Shown in pieces: positions 1-5,209 of a DNA stretch of 5,991 nucleotides (position 1 is its first letter; each line of letters starts with the position of its first letter). The stretch lies in NCBI GenBank assembly GCA_035997675.1, contig DASYIJ010000138.1, positions 1 to 5,991 of the forward strand, written 5' to 3'. Under the pieces are notes generated by a model, which worked only from the letters and a program-made list of their open reading frames with translations, was not told where the DNA came from and searched no databases. The stretch comes from JALYZC01 sp035997675 (GTDB lineage Bacteria; Actinomycetota; Thermoleophilia; Solirubrobacterales; Solirubrobacteraceae). Both the position numbers and the translations under genes were made by a program.

Positions 1-1200
1 GGCCATCGCGTAGAGCCCGGCGCCGTAGGCCTTGCGCACGATGACCGAGATCTTCGGCACGGTGGCGCTGGACACCGCGCTGATCATCTTCGCGCCGTGG
101 CGGATGATGCCCTCGCGCTCGACGGCCGTGCCGATCATGAAACCCGGCACGTCCGCCAGGAACAGCAGGGGCAGGCCGAAGGCATTGCACGTCTGGACGA
201 AGCGGGCCGCCTTGTCGGCGGAGTCCACGAACAGCACACCGCCCTTGACCTTCGGCTGGTTCGCGACGATCCCGATGGGCCGCCCGTTGAGGCGGGCGTA
301 GCCCACGATCAGCTCCTTCGCCCAGCGCGCGTGGACCTCGTAGAACGAGCCGGCGTCGATGAGCGCGTCGAGCAGCTCGCGCATGTCGAACGGCTTGTTC
401 TCGTCCTCGGGCACCAGCTCGCGGATCGGTGCGTCCGACGCGGGGTCTGCGGGCTTGGCGACCGGCGGCAGCCACTCCCAGTGCGACGGGAAGTAGGACA
501 GGTAGCGGCGAGCCGAGTCGATGCCCTCCTCGTCGGTCTTCACCAGCACGTGCCCGACGCCCGAGACGCCCGTGTGCATGCGCGCGCCGCCCATCTCCTC
601 GAGCGTCACCTTCTCGCCGATCACCATCTCCGCCATCCGCGGCGAGCCCAGGTACATGGAGGCGTTGCCGTCACGCATGATCACGACGTCGCAGAAGGCC
701 GGGATGTAGGCGCCGCCGGCCGCGCTCGGGCCGAAGAGGACGCACACCTGCGGCACGATCCCGGAGAGGACGACCTGGTTGTGGAAGATGCGGCCGGCGT
801 GGCGACGGCCGGGAAACATGCGCGTCTGCTCGGTGATGCGAGCGCCCGCCGAGTCGACGAGGTAGACCATCGGGATCCGCTGCGTCAGCGCGCGCTCCTG
901 GATGCGCACGATCTTCTCGACCACCTTCGGCCCCCACGACCCGGCCTTGACCGTCGGGTCGTTGGCCATGAGCGCGACCGGGCGGCCGTCGATCGTGCCG
1001 GTGCCGGTGACGACGCCGTCGGCGCCGAGGCCGTCCTGCTCCCAGTTCGCCAGGAGGCCGTCCTCGGCGAGCGAGCCCGCGTCGAGCAGGCGCGACACGC
1101 GCTCGCGCACGGGCAGCATGCCCTGCTGCTCAGACTTCTCGTGGTGGCGCTGCGGGCCGCCGGCGAGGCCGCGGGCGATCGCGTGCTCGAGGTCGCTCAT
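1..1200 (-). CDS. Acyl-CoA carboxylase carboxyltransferase (beta) subunit, C-terminus cut off by window edge
   Basis: This is the carboxyltransferase subunit of a biotin-dependent acyl-CoA carboxylase (acetyl-, propionyl- or methylcrotonyl-CoA type), which moves the carboxyl group from carboxybiotin to an acyl-CoA in the cytoplasm. I translated 400 codons from the ATG at 1200 down to base 1 with no stop; family members are usually about 510-540 residues, so roughly the last quarter is missing. The N-terminal crotonase-like half contains VDSAGARI (about 115-122) and the oxyanion-type GPSAAGGAYIPAF (157-169), followed by EEMGGARMHTGVSGVGH (201-217). The C-terminal half shows FLADVPGFMIG (347-357) and, at the edge, RKAYGAGLYAMA (389-400). 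No biotin carboxylase or biotinyl domain is visible, so the alpha subunit must be elsewhere. The substrate cannot be settled because the informative C-terminal part lies outside the window. No Shine-Dalgarno precedes the ATG; a TAGGCT element lies 10 bases upstream. The start fits the usual family N-terminus. Confidence 0.95.
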   Translation of the reverse strand, partial: MSDLEHAIARGLAGGPQRHHEKSEQQGMLPVRERVSRLLDAGSLAEDGLLANWEQDGLGADGVVTGTGTIDGRPVALMANDPTVKAGSWGPKVVEKIVRIQERALTQRIPMVYLVDSAGARITEQTRMFPGRRHAGRIFHNQVVLSGIVPQVCVLFGPSAAGGAYIPAFCDVVIMRDGNASMYLGSPRMAEMVIGEKVTLEEMGGARMHTGVSGVGHVLVKTDEEGIDSARRYLSYFPSHWEWLPPVAKPADPASDAPIRELVPEDENKPFDMRELLDALIDAGSFYEVHARWAKELIVGYARLNGRPIGIVANQPKVKGGVLFVDSADKAARFVQTCNAFGLPLLFLADVPGFMIGTAVEREGIIRHGAKMISAVSSATVPKISVIVRKAYGAGLYAMA

Positions 1201-1210
1201 GGGGCGGCGG

Positions 1211-1218
1211 AGCCTATA
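1211..1218 (-). promoter_or_regulatory. Candidate -10 element before the carboxyltransferase gene
   Basis: On the minus strand the 70 bp gap upstream of the carboxyltransferase contains TATAGGCT, which includes a TANNNT-type hexamer (TAGGCT, 1216-1211) ending 10 bases before the ATG. It is the most AT-rich spot in the gap, and the gene has no recognisable Shine-Dalgarno, so a leaderless or very short-leader transcript is possible. I see no good -35 hexamer at the expected distance. The same TAGGCTCC string occurs before the dehydrogenase, which adds some support. If it is active, the carboxyltransferase need not depend on read-through from the membrane-protein gene. This is inference. Confidence 0.4.
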
Positions 1219-1270
1219 CGGCGGGTCTGGAGCACCTGGCCCGGAGGGGCGGTGTGAAGCGCGCCGAAGA

Positions 1271-2254
1271 CTACCGCTGCACCTGGGTGGGCTCGTCGCC
1301 CGTGAGCGGCCGGGGCGGCGGTGGCTCGGGCGGCCCGGGCTCGGGCGGGAGGTCGCGTCGGGGCCGCAGGCCCGCGGCCACACCGGCCCCGCCGAGCAGC
1401 AGGAGGAGGATGGGCCAGCCGATGAGCGAGGCCCCGCTCAGGCTCGGCGGCCCGGCGAGCACCACGAAGAGGACGAGGACGACGAAGCCGAGATACGCCG
1501 GGCCCGGCTCGCGATCCACCGCGGCATAGGCGATGAGCGCGAAGCCGACGGCGAGCAGCACGAGCTCCCATCCCGTGCCCGCGTGGCCTCCGCGAGCGAC
1601 CGGCACCGGAACGAACGCGCGGCCGAGGTAGGAGACCGCGAGGACGATCGCCGCGAGGCCGGCCGCGTTCACGGCGTGCACGGCATGGCGTGGCCAGGAC
1701 TCGCGCAACCGCACGTGCACCCCCGCGTAGACCAGGATGAGGACCAGGAGCAGCCATCGGGACGTGTTAGGTCCCCTGGGGTCGAAGACCCATTGCACGA
1801 AGGCCAGCAGCGTGACGCCGCCGGCGACGAACTCGATCAGCGCGCAGATCGGCGAGCGCAGGCGCCAGGCCGCCACCGCGGCCACGGCGGCGAAGAGCGT
1901 CGCCATCCACGTGACGGTCCCCGACGCCGCGAGCGGCGAGTCCTCGCCGAGGACCTGAGCGAGCCGGACGATGGTCAGCGCGAGCAGCGCGAGGCCCGCG
2001 ACGAGCAGGACCGTCTGGTAGGCGCGGGGTCGCTCCTCCTCGAGCGGCGCGAGCAGTCCCATCCCCAGCACGAGCGCGGTTGCCAGCGCGGCGAGGACGA
2101 ACAGCACGCCGCGTCCCCAGACGCCGTCGAACCGCACCTCGGTCAGGAAGACGCCGACGGTCAGCGGCACGGCGGCCGCGGCGATCAGGTCGCCCCGATG
2201 CGGATGCGGGCGCACCGCGGCGAGCAGGCGCTCGACCGTCGGTGGGACCGCCAC
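1271..2254 (-). CDS. Unrecognised multi-pass membrane protein (about 10 segments)
   Basis: I do not recognise this family. The 327-residue product has about ten hydrophobic stretches long enough to cross the membrane (approximately 22-40, 48-70, 79-98, 112-131, 134-157, 167-181, 192-212, 228-246, 252-268 and 276-296). A cytosol-like charged N-terminus (ERLLAAVRPHPHR) precedes them, and a 30-residue Pro/Glu-rich hydrophilic tail ends the protein, including PPEPGPPEPPPPRPL (303-317). No conserved enzymatic motif, signal-peptide cleavage site or transporter signature stands out. The reading frame continues upstream into the dehydrogenase gene, but hydrophobic character begins only after the GTG at 2254. 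That GTG lies two bases after the dehydrogenase stop and 8 bases after a weak GGGG ribosome-binding sequence, so I chose it. The tight spacing implies co-transcription and probably translational coupling with the dehydrogenase. Existence of the gene is well supported by frame-specific hydrophobicity; function is unknown. Confidence 0.82.
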   Translation of the reverse strand: MAVPPTVERLLAAVRPHPHRGDLIAAAAVPLTVGVFLTEVRFDGVWGRGVLFVLAALATALVLGMGLLAPLEEERPRAYQTVLLVAGLALLALTIVRLAQVLGEDSPLAASGTVTWMATLFAAVAAVAAWRLRSPICALIEFVAGGVTLLAFVQWVFDPRGPNTSRWLLLVLILVYAGVHVRLRESWPRHAVHAVNAAGLAAIVLAVSYLGRAFVPVPVARGGHAGTGWELVLLAVGFALIAYAAVDREPGPAYLGFVVLVLFVVLAGPPSLSGASLIGWPILLLLLGGAGVAAGLRPRRDLPPEPGPPEPPPPRPLTGDEPTQVQR

Positions 2255-2256
2255 GG

Positions 2257-3141
2257 CTACAACCCCGGGTTCTCGGCGGGCGACTCGCCCGAGTAGTCGT
2301 AGAAGCCCATCCCCGACTTGCGGCCGTACCACCCCGCGGCGAGCATCTTGCGCAGGATCGGCGGCTGCGCGAAGCGCTTCTCGCGGAACTCGTCGAACAT
2401 GACGTCGCAGATCGAGCCGAGCGTGTCGAGCCCGACGAAGTCCGAGAGCGTGAGCGGACCCATCGGGTGCCCCGCGCCGGCCTTCATGGCCTCGTCGATC
2501 TCGGTGATGGAGCCCACGCCCTCCTCGTAGGCGCGCATGCCGTCGAGCAGGTAGGGCACGAGCAGGCGGTTGACGATGAAGCCGGCGTTGTCCCGCGTCT
2601 GCACTCCGAGCTTGCCCAGGCTCTTGGCGAAGTCCACGCCGGCGGCGAACGTCTCGTCGGACGTCGTCACGCAGCGGATCACCTCGACGAGCTTCATCAC
2701 CTGCGCGGGGTTGAAGAAGTGCAGCCCGAGGAACTGCTCGGGGCGGTCGGTGACGGCTGCCTGGGCGATCACCGGAAGCGATGAGGTGTTGGTGGCGAAC
2801 AGCGCGTCGTCCTGGACGATCTCGGAGAGCTCCTTCCACATCGCGCGCTTGCGCTCGAGGTCCTCGGTGATCGCCTCGATCACCATGTCCCGGTCGGCCA
2901 GGTCCTTGTAGTCGGTGGTGCCCTTGATGCGGCCGAGCACGGCGTCGGCGTCGGCCTGCTCGGCCTTGCCCTTCTCGACCGCCCGCGCGAGCTGCTTCTC
3001 GACCTTCCCGATGCCCTTCGCGAGCGCCTCCTCGTCGACCTCGCGGACGACCACGTCGTAGCCGGCCTGCGCGGCCACCTGCGCGATGCCGTGGCCCATG
3101 AGCCCGGCGCCGAGGACGCCCACCTTCTCGATCTTCGCCAT
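2257..3141 (-). CDS. 3-hydroxybutyryl-CoA dehydrogenase (3-hydroxyacyl-CoA dehydrogenase family)
   Basis: This soluble enzyme oxidises 3-hydroxyacyl-CoA to 3-ketoacyl-CoA with NAD(P), or works in reverse in butyrate-type pathways. The 294-residue length is typical of stand-alone short-chain enzymes (Hbd/PaaH/mycobacterial FadB2 type). The Rossmann nucleotide loop is GAGLMG (11-16), followed by an acidic end of the second strand near VREVD (32-36). By spacing against the human enzyme, the catalytic and substrate residues are all present: Ser120 in TNTSS, His141 in LHFFNP, Glu153 in KLVEVI and Asn191 in FIVNRLLVPYL. The C-terminal dimerisation domain starts near 185 and contains AGHPMGPLTLSDFVGLDT (223-240) and WYGRKSGMGFYDY (271-283). 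The ATG at 3141 is chosen because GGAGG lies four bases upstream and the protein begins exactly at the Rossmann strand (KIEKVGVLGAG). It is divergent from an enoyl-CoA hydratase, the preceding enzyme in beta-oxidation. Which chain length and direction it uses cannot be read from sequence. Confidence 0.96.
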   Translation of the reverse strand: MAKIEKVGVLGAGLMGHGIAQVAAQAGYDVVVREVDEEALAKGIGKVEKQLARAVEKGKAEQADADAVLGRIKGTTDYKDLADRDMVIEAITEDLERKRAMWKELSEIVQDDALFATNTSSLPVIAQAAVTDRPEQFLGLHFFNPAQVMKLVEVIRCVTTSDETFAAGVDFAKSLGKLGVQTRDNAGFIVNRLLVPYLLDGMRAYEEGVGSITEIDEAMKAGAGHPMGPLTLSDFVGLDTLGSICDVMFDEFREKRFAQPPILRKMLAAGWYGRKSGMGFYDYSGESPAENPGL

Positions 3142-3145
3142 TCCG

Positions 3146-3150
3146 CCTCC
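3146..3150 (-). promoter_or_regulatory. Shine-Dalgarno of the 3-hydroxybutyryl-CoA dehydrogenase gene
   Basis: GGAGG on the minus strand, four bases before the ATG at 3141. The spacing is short but the match is good, and it decides this start against the open frame that continues far upstream. Confidence 0.7.
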
Positions 3151-3172
3151 GTTGTCGCTCGCGAGGGCCGGG

Positions 3173-3178
3173 AGCCTA
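3173..3178 (-). promoter_or_regulatory. Candidate -10 element for the dehydrogenase gene
   Basis: TAGGCT on the minus strand, of the TANNNT form common at actinobacterial promoters, lies 31 bases before the ATG. Transcription would begin around 3166, leaving a leader of about 25 bases that includes the GGAGG. No clear -35 is seen. The flanking bases (GATAGGCTCC) match those before the carboxyltransferase gene. Confidence 0.45.
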
Positions 3179-3314
3179 TCCGTAGACCCCTTCGGCGCGC
3201 CGCTGCGACGGCCGGCGCCGGCGCACCCACGAGTCTGTGACAACTCGCCCGCGCCGCGGCATTCCGGAGCCGGCGCGAACGGCAGTCTTCGCACAGGCGC
3301 TCGCGCGGCCACGG

Positions 3315-3320
3315 TAGCCT
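3315..3320 (+). promoter_or_regulatory. Candidate -10 element giving a leaderless enoyl-CoA hydratase mRNA
   Basis: TAGCCT ends seven bases before the ATG at 3328, which is about the distance from a -10 element to its transcription start. There is no purine-rich ribosome-binding sequence in front of the gene (the bases between are CCCGCCC). Both observations fit a leaderless transcript starting at or next to the A of ATG, a common arrangement in actinobacteria. No obvious -35 is seen. Confidence 0.5.
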
Positions 3321-3327
3321 CCCGCCC

Positions 3328-4107
3328 ATGCCGATCGTCACCACAGAGGACCGCGAGACGGTCCGCCACGTCGTTCTCAACCGCCCGGACAAGCGCAACG
3401 CGATGAACGGCGAGCTCGTGCAGGCGCTGGGGGTCGAGCTGACCGCCGCCGCCAACGATCCCGACGTGCACGTCGTCGTCATACGCGGCGAGGGGCCGAT
3501 GTTCTCCTCGGGCATGGACTTCGGGGACCTCGTCGCGCTCTCCGACGCGCCCGAGAACCTGCGGGCGTTCCGCCGCGGGATACTCGAGATCTGGAACCTG
3601 TGCGAGGAGATGGCGAAGGCCACCGTCTGCCAGATCCAGGGCGGTGCGATCGGCGGCGCGCTCGAGCTCGCGCTCGCGTGCGACCTCCGCGTCGCGGCCG
3701 AGGACGCGCTCCTCGGCCTGCCCGAGACCCGCGTCGGGCTGATCCCCGACGTCGGCGGCTCCTCGCGCCTGCCCGCCGTCGTCGGCCTGGGCCGGGCGAA
3801 GGAGATGATCATGACCAGCCGGCTCGTCAACGGCGTCGAGGCCGAGCGGATCGGCCTCGTCAACCGCGTCGCACCCGCGGACGAGCTGGAGGCGGCGACC
3901 GACCAGCTCGTGACCGAGCTCCTCGCGTGCGCGCCGCTGGCCGTGGGTCACGCGAAGCGCGTCATGGACGCCGCCGCAAAGCCGGCATTGGCGGCGACCC
4001 TGGAGCAGGAGGTCACCGTCCAGGAGCTGTGCGCGCGCAGCGGCGACTACGCCGAAGGGGCGCGCGCCCTCAGCGAGAAGCGCGCGCCCGAGTTCTCCGG
4101 CCGCTGA
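3328..4107 (+). CDS. Enoyl-CoA hydratase/isomerase family protein (crotonase fold)
   Basis: This cytoplasmic enzyme most likely adds water across the 2,3 double bond of enoyl-CoA to give 3-hydroxyacyl-CoA. At 259 residues it is the standard length. The N-terminus holds the CoA-contacting LNRPDKRNAMN (17-27); the first oxyanion-hole segment is FSSGMDFGDL (59-68), followed by the core IQGGAIGGALELALACD (103-119). Glu113 (in ALELA) and Glu133 (in GLPETRVGLIPDVGG) align with the two catalytic glutamates of rat mitochondrial hydratase (Glu144 and Glu164), so hydratase activity is plausible rather than only isomerase activity. The C-terminus, EGARALSEKRAPEFSGR (243-259), is the typical family ending. 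The ATG at 3328 is chosen because the protein begins at the usual point and a TAGCCT element lies just upstream; there is no Shine-Dalgarno. It is divergent from a 3-hydroxyacyl-CoA dehydrogenase that would use its product. Crotonase-fold enzymes vary widely in reaction, so the exact substrate remains open. Confidence 0.95.
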   Translation: MPIVTTEDRETVRHVVLNRPDKRNAMNGELVQALGVELTAAANDPDVHVVVIRGEGPMFSSGMDFGDLVALSDAPENLRAFRRGILEIWNLCEEMAKATVCQIQGGAIGGALELALACDLRVAAEDALLGLPETRVGLIPDVGGSSRLPAVVGLGRAKEMIMTSRLVNGVEAERIGLVNRVAPADELEAATDQLVTELLACAPLAVGHAKRVMDAAAKPALAATLEQEVTVQELCARSGDYAEGARALSEKRAPEFSGR

Positions 4108-4123
4108 ATCAACCGCGGCGCAG

Positions 4124-4864
4124 CTACTGCTGCTCGGGCGGAGGCTTGACCAGCCCGAACGTGTGGCCCTGGGGATCGACGAAGAGCGCGATCCGGCCGC
4201 CCATCGGGAGATCCATGGGCGGCACGGCCGTGGTGGCCCCGAGCGACTCCGCCTTCTGCAGCGTGCCGTCGACGTCGTCGACGCCCGCGTAGACGGTCTG
4301 GTAGCTCGCGTTCGCGCCCTCGGGGCCCGAGCCGATGCCGCCGGGGATGCCGCCGCCGTTGGCGTCGGCGGTCACCATCCCGTAGTCCATCTCGTCCATG
4401 ACCTCGAAGTTCCAGCCGAACAGCTGGCCGTAGAAGGACCGAAGGGCGTTCGCGTCCTTGCCGATGACCTCGAACCAGACGACCGGGCTTCCGGCGCTCG
4501 CACCGTTGCCCTGCATGTCGCCTGACCAGACGCCGATGACGTGGCCCTCCGGATCGGTGAACAGGCCGATCTCACCTCCCGGCACGGGCACCGGGCCCAT
4601 GATCTTGGAGCCGCCGAGCGACTCCGCCTTCTCGAGCGCGCCGGCGATGTCGTCGACGCCGACGTAGAACGTGACATGGCCCTGCGAGCCGTCCGGCGTG
4701 GGGCCGATGCCGCCCGGTGTGCCGCCCTCGCCGGGGGTGACCAGGCTGTAGGGCATGTCGCCGGGGATGTCGTTGGTCTGCCAGCCGAACAGCTGTGTGT
4801 AGAAGTCGATCAGGCCCTTTTGATCCGGGCCGGCGACCTCGAAGAACACGGTGGGGTTGCCCAT
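4124..4864 (-). CDS. Tandem two-domain VOC (glyoxalase/bleomycin-resistance fold) protein, CFP30B-like
   Basis: The 246-residue protein consists of two VOC domains, about 1-114 and 126-240, that clearly repeat each other: FYTQLFGW (21-28) and FYGQLFGW (144-151), VDDIAGALEKAESLGG (70-85) and VDDVDGTLQKAESLGA (195-210), TDPEGH (103-108) and VDPQGH (229-234). The length, layout and VKPPPEQQ ending resemble the mycobacterial CFP30B/Rv0577 group (predicted enzymes related to lactoylglutathione lyase). The classical metal ligands are not all evident: His63 is at a usual ligand position in domain 1, but the matching domain 2 position is not His, and the late Glu of glyoxalase I is replaced in both (GVW, GLV). 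It may therefore bind a small ligand rather than act as glyoxalase I. The ATG at 4864 follows AAGGAGG (4879-4873) at eight bases, a strong site. It is the last gene of the ArsR-led operon and converges on the enoyl-CoA hydratase with a 16 bp gap. Substrate is unknown. Confidence 0.93.
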   Translation of the reverse strand: MGNPTVFFEVAGPDQKGLIDFYTQLFGWQTNDIPGDMPYSLVTPGEGGTPGGIGPTPDGSQGHVTFYVGVDDIAGALEKAESLGGSKIMGPVPVPGGEIGLFTDPEGHVIGVWSGDMQGNGASAGSPVVWFEVIGKDANALRSFYGQLFGWNFEVMDEMDYGMVTADANGGGIPGGIGSGPEGANASYQTVYAGVDDVDGTLQKAESLGATTAVPPMDLPMGGRIALFVDPQGHTFGLVKPPPEQQ

Positions 4865-4872
4865 CTGTGCTG

Positions 4873-4879
4873 CCTCCTT
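4873..4879 (-). promoter_or_regulatory. Strong Shine-Dalgarno of the double-VOC gene
   Basis: AAGGAGG on the minus strand, eight bases before the ATG at 4864. It is the best ribosome-binding sequence in the window, suggesting that the last gene of the cassette is translated independently and well. It lies in the 29 bp gap after the ABM gene. Confidence 0.85.
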
Positions 4880-4893
4880 CTTGCGGGTTGTGG

Positions 4894-5205
4894 TCAGTCT
4901 TCCTCGCGCGCCGGGGCGACGAGGGAACAGTCGGTGAAGGCGACGCCCTCGAGCGTGTGCGGATACAGCGCCGCGGTGAACCGCCGGTTGCGTTCGGCGC
5001 CTCGGTGCGCCGCCTCCGCGGCCTCGTCGTCGAAGACCATCACGTGGACGAAGCGCGTCGGATCGCGTTGCTGGCGCAGAGACACGTAGACGCGCGTCCC
5101 CGGCTCCTCGACGGTGACGCCGTCCACGAATTCGCGGATGACCTCCTCGCAGCGCGCCAGCGACTCCGGGCGCACCGAGAAGACCGCGGTCTTGGCGATC
5201 GCCAC
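4894..5205 (-). CDS. ABM-domain protein (antibiotic biosynthesis monooxygenase / YgiN-like)
   Basis: This 103-residue protein has the single-domain dimeric alpha-beta barrel pattern of the ABM family, which includes quinol monooxygenase YgiN and small cofactor-free monooxygenases. Recognisable elements in order are the first strand TAVFSVRPE (6-14), a helix LARCEEVIREFV (16-27), EPGTRVYVSLRQQRDPTRFV (34-53), strand HVMVFDDEAA (54-63), the helix containing AAHRGAERNRRF (65-76), and a final strand EGVAFTDCSLV (86-96). The start is a GTG at 5205, chosen because GGAG (5217-5214) lies eight bases upstream inside the preceding gene and because it begins just before the first strand. Only four bases separate it from the stop of the SRPBCC gene, so the two are co-transcribed. 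Family members range from true oxygenases to proteins of unknown role; I infer a redox or detoxification role from the VOC and SRPBCC neighbours, with low confidence in a specific reaction. Confidence 0.9.
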   Translation of the reverse strand: MAIAKTAVFSVRPESLARCEEVIREFVDGVTVEEPGTRVYVSLRQQRDPTRFVHVMVFDDEAAEAAHRGAERNRRFTAALYPHTLEGVAFTDCSLVAPAREED

Positions 5206-5209
5206 GCGC

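Larger units (their letters stand above)
3142..3327. promoter_or_regulatory. Divergent intergenic region between dehydrogenase and enoyl-CoA hydratase
   Basis: This 186 bp region must carry the start signals of both divergent genes and contains no convincing gene of its own. Towards the dehydrogenase, a minus-strand TAGGCT at 3178-3173 gives a leader of about 25 bases with a Shine-Dalgarno. Towards the hydratase, TAGCCT at 3315-3320 sits seven bases from the ATG. Between them are a perfect 12 bp palindrome GCCGGCGCCGGC (3211-3222) and a more AT-rich imperfect palindrome GAGTCTGTGACAACTC (3231-3246), whose arms GAGT(C)TGT and ACAACTC pair around a central G with one bulged C. Acyl-CoA operons are often controlled by TetR- or GntR-family repressors binding such sites, but no regulator gene for this pair is in the window. 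The operator role is inference. A plus-strand GTGACA (3237-3242) resembles a -35 hexamer, but nothing convincing follows at the right distance. Confidence 0.5.

Noticed and set aside
97..1257. Long plus-strand open frame opposite the carboxyltransferase gene
   Set aside because: It is rich in Arg, Ala, His and Asp with no motif, while the minus strand encodes an unmistakable carboxyltransferase. Long antisense frames are expected at this GC content.
1201..1270. Possible terminator between the membrane-protein and carboxyltransferase genes
   Set aside because: No stable inverted repeat followed by T residues is visible on the minus strand; only the TATAGGCT element stands out.
902..2296. Plus-strand open frame of 464 codons across the membrane-protein gene
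   Set aside because: Its product is low-complexity, charged and Arg/Glu/Asp-rich with no domain, and it spans two minus-strand genes and their gap. The opposite strand shows structured hydrophobic segments, so this is a shadow.
2255..2839. Upstream extension of the membrane-protein frame inside the dehydrogenase gene
   Set aside because: The extension has Arg/Ala-rich shadow composition and lies wholly within the dehydrogenase coding region in another frame. The GTG at 2254 has suitable spacing and precedes the hydrophobic part.
3142..3951. Upstream extension of the dehydrogenase frame to 3951
   Set aside because: It runs antisense to the enoyl-CoA hydratase, lacks family similarity, and the ATG at 3141 has a Shine-Dalgarno and begins at the Rossmann fold.
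4100..4119. Possible bidirectional terminator between the convergent hydratase and VOC genes
   Set aside because: GCCGC and GCGGC can pair in a 5 bp stem with a 10-base loop, but the stem is short and there is no T-tract on either strand. It could arise by chance in this composition.
3600..4292. Plus-strand frame overlapping the end of the hydratase and the VOC gene
   Set aside because: It is almost entirely Arg/Gly/Pro-rich, out of frame with the hydratase and without motifs.
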